Position numbers and translations under genes: made by a program. A stretch of DNA of 55,339 nt from contig JAAXHG010000136.1 of the NCBI GenBank assembly GCA_012270995.1, positions 1-55,339 of the forward strand, given 5' to 3'. Origin of the DNA: Vicinamibacteraceae bacterium (lineage in GTDB: Bacteria > Acidobacteriota > Thermoanaerobaculia > Multivoradales > Multivoraceae). Positions 49,663-55,339 of this stretch are shown here, piece by piece (within the stretch, counting starts at the first letter, position 1; each line of letters begins with the position of its first letter). The notes beneath the pieces were generated by a model. It was not told the origin of the DNA and searched no databases. It saw only the letters and a list, made by a program, of their open reading frames with translations.

Positions 49663-51222
49663 TTACGCCGACCGCGACCTCGTAGCGTGCATCCAGCGCA
49701 CGAGCAGCGGCGTCAGCGCGCCGAGCACCGCCGCAACGAGCAGAGCCAGCAGCCCGATTCTGGTGTAGACGTTGCCGTACACAGACAGCGCCGCCTCGAA
49801 GTCGGCCACCTCTCCGGCGACCGTCGTGGCGCTCGTCAGCCGGGCGATCAACCCCGAGATGTAGCTCGAGGCCGCGTAGGCGAGCATGAACGACCCCATC
49901 ATCGTCGAGACGATCTTCTTCGGCGAGAGCCGGGTCACCATCGACATGCCGACCGGCGCCAGGCAGAGCTCGCCCGTCACCATCAGCAGGAAGGTGAGGG
50001 CGAACCAGATCAGCGCCACCTTGCCGTCGTCCGGCCGCAGGGCGCTGCCTAGCACCAGTACAAGGAAGGCGAGACTGATCTGGACGATCGCGAGTACGAA
50101 CTTGACGGGTGTCGAAGGCTCCCTGCCGCGCCGGCCGAGCGCGATCCACAGCCAACTGAACAGAGGCGCCAGTGCGATGACGTAGATCGCCGGCAGGGAC
50201 TGCAGCGTGGAGGCCGGAATCTCGAAGCCTGCGAACTCGCGGTCGACCATGCGGTCGGCGAAGAGGTTGAGCGAGCTGCCCATCTGCTCGTAGAAGGCCC
50301 AGAAGCCGATCGTGAAGGCCACCAGGACGGCGCAGGCCAGAAGCTGGTCGCGCTCCGTGCGAGCGCACCGTCGCAGCGCGTAGTAGAGGACGAAGAGGCC
50401 GAGCGCCGCGCCGGTGGCCGACAGCAGGCCGCCGACGACCGGCGGATGCTGGAGCACCCACCAGACACCGCCGACCAGGCCCAGGCTCGCGAGGTAGATG
50501 GCGGCTTCGCGCGGGAGTCCGGGGAGCACGCGCTCCTTCAGCGCCTCCGGTCGCGGCGGATCCGCGTGGCCCCGGAGGTACTTCTGGCCCCTCAGGTAGA
50601 GCAGGAGTCCGGCCAGCATGCCGACGCCGGCGAGTCCGAAGCCGTAGCGCCAGCCGTAGGTCTGGCCCAGCCAGCCGCAGAGCAGGGGAGCGACCGCCGC
50701 GCCCAGGTTGATCCCCATGTAGAAGACGGTGAAGCCGGAATCCCGGCGCGGATCGCCTTTCTCGTAGAGAGCGCCGACGACCGTGGACGCGTTCGTCTTG
50801 AGGAATCCGACGCCGGTCGCGATGAGCGCCAGCGCCAGGTAGAAGAGACGGAGGTGGAACTCGCTCCGCTCGACGACGAGCCCTCCGGCGGACGAAACCT
50901 CCGTCGCTGCCGGCCCCTCGATCGTCATCAGGAAGTGACCGGCGACCAGCAGCAGGGCGCCGAAGGTGACGCCCTTGCGCGGGCCCAGCCAGCGGTCCGC
51001 CACCGCGCCGCCGAGCACCGGCAGCAGGTAGACCATCGACGCGTAGGCGCCGTAGAGCACGAAGGCCCGGCTGTCGCTGAAGAGGAAGTGCTGGGTCAGG
51101 TAGAAGATGAGCAGCGCCCGCATCCCGTAGTACGAGAAGCGCTCCCACATCTCGACCAGAAAGCAGACGCCCAGGCCGGGCGGGTGGTCGCGAAAGACCG
51201 GGATCCTTCGCCAGAGGCTCAC
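49663..51222 (-). CDS. POT-family (PTR2/MFS) di-/tripeptide:proton symporter
   Basis: About 519 residues from GTG 51222; an in-frame TTG at 51300 would overlap the divergent antitoxin ATG and lacks support. The proton-coupling ExxER motif is Glu24-Met-Trp-Glu27-Arg28 in FLVEMWERFSYYGM, and GGAVADRWLGPRKG is the following PTR2 loop. About 12-14 hydrophobic segments are visible, and FYMGINLGAAVAPLLCG is the second PTR2 signature. It should import short peptides. It is first in an operon with the GGT lipoprotein and dipeptidase, supplying or removing their products. Confidence 0.88.
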   Translation of the reverse strand: MSLWRRIPVFRDHPPGLGVCFLVEMWERFSYYGMRALLIFYLTQHFLFSDSRAFVLYGAYASMVYLLPVLGGAVADRWLGPRKGVTFGALLLVAGHFLMTIEGPAATEVSSAGGLVVERSEFHLRLFYLALALIATGVGFLKTNASTVVGALYEKGDPRRDSGFTVFYMGINLGAAVAPLLCGWLGQTYGWRYGFGLAGVGMLAGLLLYLRGQKYLRGHADPPRPEALKERVLPGLPREAAIYLASLGLVGGVWWVLQHPPVVGGLLSATGAALGLFVLYYALRRCARTERDQLLACAVLVAFTIGFWAFYEQMGSSLNLFADRMVDREFAGFEIPASTLQSLPAIYVIALAPLFSWLWIALGRRGREPSTPVKFVLAIVQISLAFLVLVLGSALRPDDGKVALIWFALTFLLMVTGELCLAPVGMSMVTRLSPKKIVSTMMGSFMLAYAASSYISGLIARLTSATTVAGEVADFEAALSVYGNVYTRIGLLALLVAAVLGALTPLLVRWMHATRSRSA

Positions 51223-51299
51223 GATCGGAGCATCCTCACACAGTGCATACTGGTACGCTGGCGTCCTCGCCGGCTTGCCCGCCCGCAAGGAAGCTGTCA

Positions 51300-51533
51300 A
51301 TGAAGACGACGATCGTGGACGACCAACTGTATGGCGCTCTGGAAGCTGCCGCCCGCCGCAGTGGCAGGCAGGTTCCGGAAGTGGTGAACGAGGCCCTCAC
51401 GTCCTGGCTTGCCGATGCGGCGATGGATGACGCCGAACGCGACCTGATCGAGGAGGCCCGAGTCGAGGCGACCGAGCAGGGTGGAGTCGAGTTCGAGGCA
51501 TTCTTCGACGATCTCGATCGGAATCGGAACTGA
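51300..51533 (+). CDS. Antitoxin of a RelBE/ParDE-like pair (ribbon-helix-helix type)
   Basis: 77 residues from ATG 51300 with AAGGAAG six bases upstream. MKTTIVDDQLYGALEAAARR is the strand plus helix of a ribbon-helix-helix protein, followed by QVPEVVNEALTSWLADAA and an acidic tail (EFEAFFDDLDRN) likely to contact the toxin. Its stop is immediately followed by the TTG of the toxin gene. It is divergent from the POT operon, so the roughly 80-bp spacer holds both promoters and probably the antitoxin operator. Confidence 0.75.
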   Translation: MKTTIVDDQLYGALEAAARRSGRQVPEVVNEALTSWLADAAMDDAERDLIEEARVEATEQGGVEFEAFFDDLDRNRN

Positions 51534-51806
51534 TTGCCGGCTTCGTATCGCGTTGAGCTGTCTCCGGCCGCCCAGCGTCAGGCGCGAAGGCTCTCGCCGG
51601 AGAGTGCCCTGCGGGTCCGGCGTGCGCTCCGCGGGCTGGCGGCGGACCCTCGCCCGTCGGGCAGGGTGAAGTTGTCCGGATTCGACTCCGTGTGGCGCGT
51701 CAGGGCCGGTGCATTCAGGATCATCTTCGACATCCAACCTGCCGAGCGACGGCTGATGGTGCTCAGAATCGCGAGGCGGGACGAGCGCACGTACAGCGGC
51801 CTGTGA
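51534..51806 (+). CDS. RelE/ParE-family toxin
   Basis: 90 residues from a TTG directly adjoining the antitoxin stop (TGATTG). [20 protein letters not shown] is the usual N-terminal strand-helix of RelE/ParE toxins; [27 protein letters not shown] and [15 protein letters not shown] give the central strands and the basic C-terminal strand. RelE members cut ribosome-bound mRNA and ParE members poison gyrase; the C-terminal R..RRDERTY fits RelE better. Its last four bases overlap the GTG of an SDR gene (51803-51806), an unusual coupling. Confidence 0.8.
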   Translation: MPASYRVELSPAAQRQARRLSPESALRVRRALRGLAADPRPSGRVKLSGFDSVWRVRAGAFRIIFDIQPAERRLMVLRIARRDERTYSGL

Positions 51807-52552
51807 AGACGTCAGTCGCAATCGTCACCGGCGGCGGCAGCGGGATCGGCCGCGCCGTTACGCACGGATTGGTCGAGGACGGCTACCATGTGCTCATTGC
51901 GGGTCGTCGCGAGGGTCGCCTGGTCGAGACGAAGAGCGGCGCGCACGATCCCGGGAACGTTGCGGTCGTAGCCGCGGACATCAGCACCGTGGAGGGCGTC
52001 CAGGCCGTGTTCGACGGCCTGACGAGCGCGTTCGGCCGGCTGGATCTGCTGTTCAACAACGCCGGCACCGGCGCGCCGCCGGTGCCGATCGAAGACCTGA
52101 CTCTCGAACAGTGGAACCGGGTGGTCGGGGTCAACCTGACCGGCGCCTTTCTCTGCACGCAGCGGGCGGTCAGGCTGATGAAGGAACAGGATCCCCAGGG
52201 CGGACGCATCATCAACAACGGTTCCATCTCCGCGCACGTACCGCGCCCGAACTCCGCCCCGTACACCGCCACGAAGCACGCGATCACCGGGCTCACGCGG
52301 GCGACGTCGCTGGACGGCCGCAGGTTCAACATCGCCTGCGGGCAGATCGACATTGGCAACGCCTACACGCGAATGACCGCGCGGATGTCCGAGGGTGTAG
52401 CGCAACCCGACGGCGGCACGAAGCCGGAACCCACGATCGACGTGCGCGCCGTCGTCGACGCGGTGCGCTACATGGCGGCGCTTCCGCTCGACGCGAACGT
52501 GCCGTTCCTGACGGTGATGGCAAACCAGATGCCGTTCATGGGCCGGGGTTGA
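51803..52552 (+). CDS. Short-chain dehydrogenase/reductase
   Basis: 249 residues from GTG 51803. Cofactor motif TGGGSGIG at 9-16, an Arg35-Arg36 pair after the second strand (suggesting NADP), NNAG at 85-88, Ser141, Tyr154 and Lys158 (YTATK). The frame upstream of 51803 lies inside the toxin gene, so the GTGA overlap with RelE sets the start. It precedes a broken beta-lactamase-family gene by 4 bp. Substrate unknown; it is likely a housekeeping or catabolic oxidoreductase that has come under the toxin-antitoxin promoter. Confidence 0.85.
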   Translation: MKTSVAIVTGGGSGIGRAVTHGLVEDGYHVLIAGRREGRLVETKSGAHDPGNVAVVAADISTVEGVQAVFDGLTSAFGRLDLLFNNAGTGAPPVPIEDLTLEQWNRVVGVNLTGAFLCTQRAVRLMKEQDPQGGRIINNGSISAHVPRPNSAPYTATKHAITGLTRATSLDGRRFNIACGQIDIGNAYTRMTARMSEGVAQPDGGTKPEPTIDVRAVVDAVRYMAALPLDANVPFLTVMANQMPFMGRG

Positions 52553-52556
52553 TTCG

Positions 52557-53599
52557 ATGAACCGACGCTCCTTCCTGAAAGCCGGCGCGGCCGCCGCGGC
52601 GATGCCGCTCGTCTCGCGGGCGCGGGGCTTCGGACTGGTCGCGGCCGCGCCGGAGGTCGCGGTCGACCCGGCCGCCCTCCAGCAGCTCCTCGACGAGTCC
52701 GCCCGCGGCCTCGGCATCGTCGGCGCCCAGCTCGCGGTCTTCGACGGCGATGCGATCCACGAGTTCGCGACCGGCCTTGCGGTCCGTGAACGCGACCTGG
52801 CGGTCACGCCCGACACGCTGTTCCAGATCGGGTCGACGACGAAGGTGTTCAACGCCGCCGTGGTGATGGCGTTGGTCGATGAGGGAACGCTCGACCTCGA
52901 CGAACCCGTTGGCAGCTACCTCGACGGCGCGCCGCTGACGAGCGACCAGCCGCCGGTCGACATGACGCTGCGTCAACTGCTCTCGATGTCGTCGGGACTC
53001 GACAACGGGCCGTACACGGATCACGGCCGCGGCGACGACGCGCTCGGCCAGTACGTCGCTTCACTTGCCGGGATCCCCGGGATCTTCGAGCCGGGGACGG
53101 CGTACGGCTACTCGAACGCGGGTACCTGCGTCGCCGGGCTCGCGGCGCAGCGGGTGATGGGGAAGAACTGGGAGACTCTGCTCGCCGATCGGATCCTCGA
53201 GCCGCTCGGGCTCGAGCACTCCGCGAACTTCCCGGAGGACCTGCTCTACCACCCGATTGCCCTCTGTTCCCGGAGGTCTTCGGCATGGACAAGCCGGAAA
53301 CCCCCACGCCGGACTCTGTGACGGCGGTGAAGGTTGAGCTCGAGCGCTACGTCAGGCAGTTCGAGGCAGTGGGCAGTCGCTTCTCGTTCTCCGCCGACGG
53401 CAACCGGCTGATGGCGCGGTCGCTGGGCGGCGGCGTGCTCGAGTCGGAGCTGATTCCGCTTGGAAGCGACCGCTTCCTGCCGCGCGACCCGGCGATGGGC
53501 GGCAACCGCGGCTGGGACGTGGCGTTCTGGGGCGACGACGGAAACGGCCGCGCGACGCACTACCTGAACGGCGTCTTCGCGATGCGCCGCAGCGGCTGA
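52557..53599 (+). pseudogene. Beta-lactamase-family serine hydrolase, broken by internal deletion and frameshift
   Basis: Frame one (52557-53321) starts with a Tat signal (MNRRSFLKAGAAAAAMPL). It has S93-T-T-K96, YGYSNAG and EPLGLEHSANFPEDLLYHP, then turns into nonsense (IALCSRRSSAWTSRKPPRR). From about 53258 another frame reads CPLFPEVFGMDKPETPTPDS and then YVRQFEAVGSRFSFSADGNRLMARS, ending in the beta-barrel tail typical of these enzymes (VFAMRRSG). The middle, including the HxG motif region, is missing. The gene is therefore a deletion plus frameshift, not two genes. Confidence 0.75.
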
Positions 53600-53906
53600 A
53601 TGCCGCCCCTCGCCGCCTCGCTCCGTCTCGAGACCGGCGCGGTCAAGGTCGATCTGATGGCGAACCACGTGTGCCGACCGCTTTGAAAGGCGATCGATTG
53701 TTCATCTGGCTACGGGCGCCGAGGCCGGTCTGGCTTGCGAGCTTTACTTGGGAGGCTCTCAGAATCGGCTTGAGCGCAGTTGATCGAAGGTCGTTGAGGA
53801 TGGGGAGTTGTGTTGGGGGTGTTGCAGTTCAGAGTGGAGAGGCGCGTGTCTTCAGCGGGGCGACTGAGGTGGGCCGGCGGTTGCGGGCGTCTCCTTCGCA
53901 GGTTGT
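53600..53906. other. Intergenic stretch without recognisable gene
   Basis: Between the broken hydrolase and the transposase fragment I see no supported gene. A short tail reading MPPLAASLRLETGAVKVD may be debris of another gene. This stretch may contain the old right end of the IS5-family element; I could not identify its inverted repeat. Confidence 0.4.
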
Positions 53907-54089
53907 TCAGGCGGCAGCCTGGTGCGACGTGAGCGGTCTGTGAGCACAGAGCCAGCGGAGGCGGCGCAGATTGAAGACCAGGTTCATCATTCCGATCTTG
54001 CAGCGGGCCCTGTCCAGCCCCACCGTCCTGACAAGCTTGCCGCCCATGGCCTGCTGGTGGCCGAAGACGTGTTCGACCCGCGCGCGTTT
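53907..54089 (-). pseudogene. 3' end of an IS5-family transposase, cut by the IS3 element
   Basis: The minus strand reads KRARVEHVFGHQQAMGG, then KLVRTVGLDRARCKIGMM and NLVFNLRRLRWLCAHR to a TGA at 53907. This is the C-terminal signature of IS5-type DDE transposases (final catalytic-domain helix with RVEHVFG and NLRR). No start exists in this frame, because the IS3-family left end begins at 54090; everything upstream of codon Lys is gone from the window. It is an older insertion that served as target for the newer one. Confidence 0.75.
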
Positions 54090-54094
54090 TGAGC

Positions 54095-54114
54095 TTGCCC
54101 CGGTTTCGTGGACA
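54095..54114 (+). repeat. IS3-family left inverted repeat
   Basis: Twenty bases identical to the complement of 55315-55334. The element probably starts five bases further out, at the TG at 54090-54091. Confidence 0.85.
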
Positions 54115-54144
54115 CTTCATCCTTGGAGGAAGGAGGTACCCACG

Positions 54145-54453
54145 ATGGCAAGATCAAGACCCCGGTACCCGGCAGAGTACCGGCGCCAGATGGTGGATCT
54201 GGTCCGGTCCGGGCGTAGCCCGGACCATCTAGCCCGCGAGTTCGAGCCCTCAGCGCAGTCGATCCGCAACTGGGTCGGGCAGGCGGATCGCGACGAGGGC
54301 CGCCGTAGCGACGGCAGCACGACGGCGGAGCGGGAGGAGTTGCGCCGGCTGCGGCGTGAGGTCCGGCGGCTGCGCGAGGAGCGGGAGATCCTGGCAAAAG
54401 CCACGGCCTGGTTCGCTCGGGAGACGGACCGGAAGGGGTCTTCCGGTTCATGA
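54145..54453 (+). CDS. IS3-family transposase OrfA (HTH protein)
   Basis: 102 residues from ATG 54145 with AGGAGG upstream. PAEYRRQMVDLVRSGRSPDHL and AREFEPSAQSIRNWVGQ form the HTH_Tnp_1 DNA-binding domain; a leucine-zipper-like coil (EELRRLRREVRRLREEREIL) follows and would mediate OrfA-OrfAB pairing. It ends in the ATGA overlap with orfB at 54450-54453. In IS3 elements a -1 frameshift near the orfA end makes the full OrfAB transposase; I see no A-rich slippery run here, so coupling by reinitiation may matter more. Confidence 0.9.
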   Translation: MARSRPRYPAEYRRQMVDLVRSGRSPDHLAREFEPSAQSIRNWVGQADRDEGRRSDGSTTAEREELRRLRREVRRLREEREILAKATAWFARETDRKGSSGS

Positions 54454-55298
54454 GAGCGCACCAGGCCGAGTTCCGCATTGCGACCATGGCGCGCGTGCTC
54501 GGCGTCTCCAGGAGCGGGTACTACGCCTGGTTGAAGCGGCCGCCGTCGGCCAGAGAGAAGTCGGACAGCGCTCTCGCGGAGCGGGTGCGGGCGATCCACG
54601 AGCGGAGCCGGGGGACCTACGGGGCGCCGAGAATCCGGGCTGAACTGGCCGAGGAGGGGTTCCCAGTGAGCCGCAAGCGGATCGCCAGAGTCATGCGAGA
54701 GTGCGGTCTGGCGGGCATCAGCCGCCGCAAGAAGCCGCGTACGACGCGCCGCGACAAGACCGCCCGCCCGGCGCCGGACCTGGTCGAGCGGGAGTTTGTT
54801 GCCTCAGGTCCCGACCGGCTGTGGGTGGCCGACTTCACCTACGTGCCGACTCTTGCCGGTTTCCTGTACCTGGCGATCGTCCTCGACGTGTTCAGTCGGC
54901 GCATCGTCGGCTGGGCCATGGATTCGTCTCAGACAGCGGACCTCGTGGTCGCCGCGCTTGAGATGGCGATTGCCCAACGCAGGCCCGAGGACGTGGTCCA
55001 TCACTCGGACCAAGGCAGACAGTACACTTCCCTGGCCTTCGGGAAACGCTGTCGCGACGCCGGCATCGCGCTCTCGATGGGTTCCGTCGGCGACTGCTAC
55101 GACAACGCCATGGCCGAGAGCTTCTTCGCCAGCCTCGAATGCGAGCTGCTCGATCAGTCCCACTTCCGGAACCATGCCGAAGCCAGGGCCGAGCTCTTCC
55201 GGTACATCGAGGGCTGGTACAACACCCATCGACGCCACTCGGCGATCGGCTACCGCTCACCCGTCAACTTCGAGAAGAGCTACCGCGAAACTACTTGA
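54450..55298 (+). CDS. IS3-family transposase OrfB (rve/DDE integrase core)
   Basis: 282 residues. An HTH_21-type region (ARVLGVSRSGYYAWLKR; RGTYGAPRIRAELAEEG) precedes the integrase core with the catalytic triad Asp128 (WVADFTYV), Asp187 (HHSDQGRQY) and Glu223 (NAMAESFFA). The spacing is D-x35-E, exactly that of active IS3-family enzymes. YNTHRRHSAIGYRSPVNFE closes the domain. No inactivating change is visible, so the element looks intact and possibly mobile. Confidence 0.92.
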   Translation: MRAHQAEFRIATMARVLGVSRSGYYAWLKRPPSAREKSDSALAERVRAIHERSRGTYGAPRIRAELAEEGFPVSRKRIARVMRECGLAGISRRKKPRTTRRDKTARPAPDLVEREFVASGPDRLWVADFTYVPTLAGFLYLAIVLDVFSRRIVGWAMDSSQTADLVVAALEMAIAQRRPEDVVHHSDQGRQYTSLAFGKRCRDAGIALSMGSVGDCYDNAMAESFFASLECELLDQSHFRNHAEARAELFRYIEGWYNTHRRHSAIGYRSPVNFEKSYRETT

Positions 55299-55314
55299 TT
55301 CCCTAAACTCAAAC

Positions 55315-55334
55315 TGTCCACGAAACCGGGGCAA
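55315..55334 (-). repeat. IS3-family right inverted repeat
   Basis: Complement of the left repeat at 54095-54114 over twenty bases. The five outer bases to 55339 complete the element, and the window stops there. Confidence 0.85.
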
Positions 55335-55339
55335 CTCCA

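Larger units (their letters stand above)
54090..55339 (+). mobile_element. Complete IS3-family insertion sequence (about 1.25 kb)
   Basis: Terminal inverted repeats share TTGCCCCGGTTTCGTGGACA (54095-54114 and, reversed, 55315-55334), with outer ends TGAGC at 54090 and TGGAG reading inward from 55339. Two overlapping genes, orfA and orfB, fill the interior, and 1250 bp is the normal IS3 size. The right end is also the last base of the window, so target duplications cannot be checked. It interrupts an IS5-family transposase. Confidence 0.88.

Noticed and set aside
47967..49685. Plus-strand frame of 572 codons opposite the GGT lipoprotein
   Set aside because: Antisense shadow with Val/Gly/Arg-rich composition typical of GC-rich DNA.
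53285..53599. Independent small gene beginning MDKPETPTPDS
   Set aside because: It is the C-terminal part of the upstream beta-lactamase-family gene in a shifted frame; open codons continue upstream of the ATG.
53671..53943. Plus-strand frame of 90 codons
   Set aside because: No family resemblance, and it overlaps the IS5 transposase fragment read on the other strand.
1..55339. CRISPR arrays, tRNA or rRNA genes
   Set aside because: No regularly spaced direct repeats and no tRNA-like arms or rRNA segments were noticed on either strand by eye; a tRNAscan or Infernal run would settle it.

Overview
The window is a GC-rich bacterial segment (my impression, well above 60 % G+C) with frequent GTG and TTG starts and tightly packed, often overlapping genes. 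The gene content (VOC dioxygenases, a Rieske oxygenase, SDRs, CocE/NonD and CPBP hydrolases, S9 peptidase, gamma-glutamyltransferases, a GPH transporter, Tat-exported beta-lactamase-fold enzymes) suits an uncultured heterotrophic bacterium such as a marine or sponge-associated Acidobacteriota or Gemmatimonadota relative. No rRNA or marker gene is present, so this is only an inference. No tRNA, rRNA or CRISPR array was recognised.

Layout. (1) 1-3.7 kb is an accessory edge. A ThsB-like TIR gene is divergent from a TIR + stand-alone SLOG gene pair, followed by a CopG/MazF toxin-antitoxin pair with a readable promoter and the relic of another toxin-antitoxin pair. (2) 3.8-13.3 kb is catabolic. 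A four-gene minus-strand group (isocitrate-lyase/PEP-mutase-like enzyme, FAD monooxygenase, FAH-family hydrolase, VOC dioxygenase) is divergent from a plus-strand group (two-domain VOC dioxygenase, alpha/beta hydrolase, CapA-like phosphoesterase, CocE/NonD hydrolase). (3) 13.3-19.5 kb is a six-gene minus-strand operon: GPH transporter, serine hydrolase, CPBP protease, Rieske alpha and beta subunits, SDR. (4) 19.6-26.3 kb holds an enolase-superfamily dehydratase, a TetR regulator, a class-A beta-lactamase-like enzyme, a shortened GGT homologue and a DPP-IV-like peptidase.

(5) 26.5-46.5 kb is the centre of interest: a class 1 DISARM anti-phage locus on the minus strand (drmD, drmMI ... drmA, drmB, drmC). 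It is split by two additional modules. Directly after drmMI, in one translationally coupled run of 4-nt overlaps, come a small HEPN-like protein, a 914-residue protein with a ParA-type ATPase and a second P-loop NTPase, a small membrane protein and a ThsB-like TIR protein. Next come a TIGR04255 protein, an HTH protein and a truncated SHDCD-motif protein. Just upstream of drmA lies a decayed mosaic copying the drmMI/HEPN junction and part of the TIR gene, a footprint of how the locus was assembled. Together these suggest that DISARM restriction-methylation and TIR nucleotide signalling have been joined in one operon.

(6) 46.6-51.2 kb is a peptide or glutathione salvage set (POT transporter, GGT lipoprotein, membrane dipeptidase). 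(7) 51.3-55.3 kb has a RelBE-like pair whose toxin overlaps an SDR, a broken beta-lactamase-family gene, the 3' end of an IS5-family transposase, and a complete IS3-family element whose right inverted repeat coincides with the end of the window. That boundary looks like an assembly break at a repeat.
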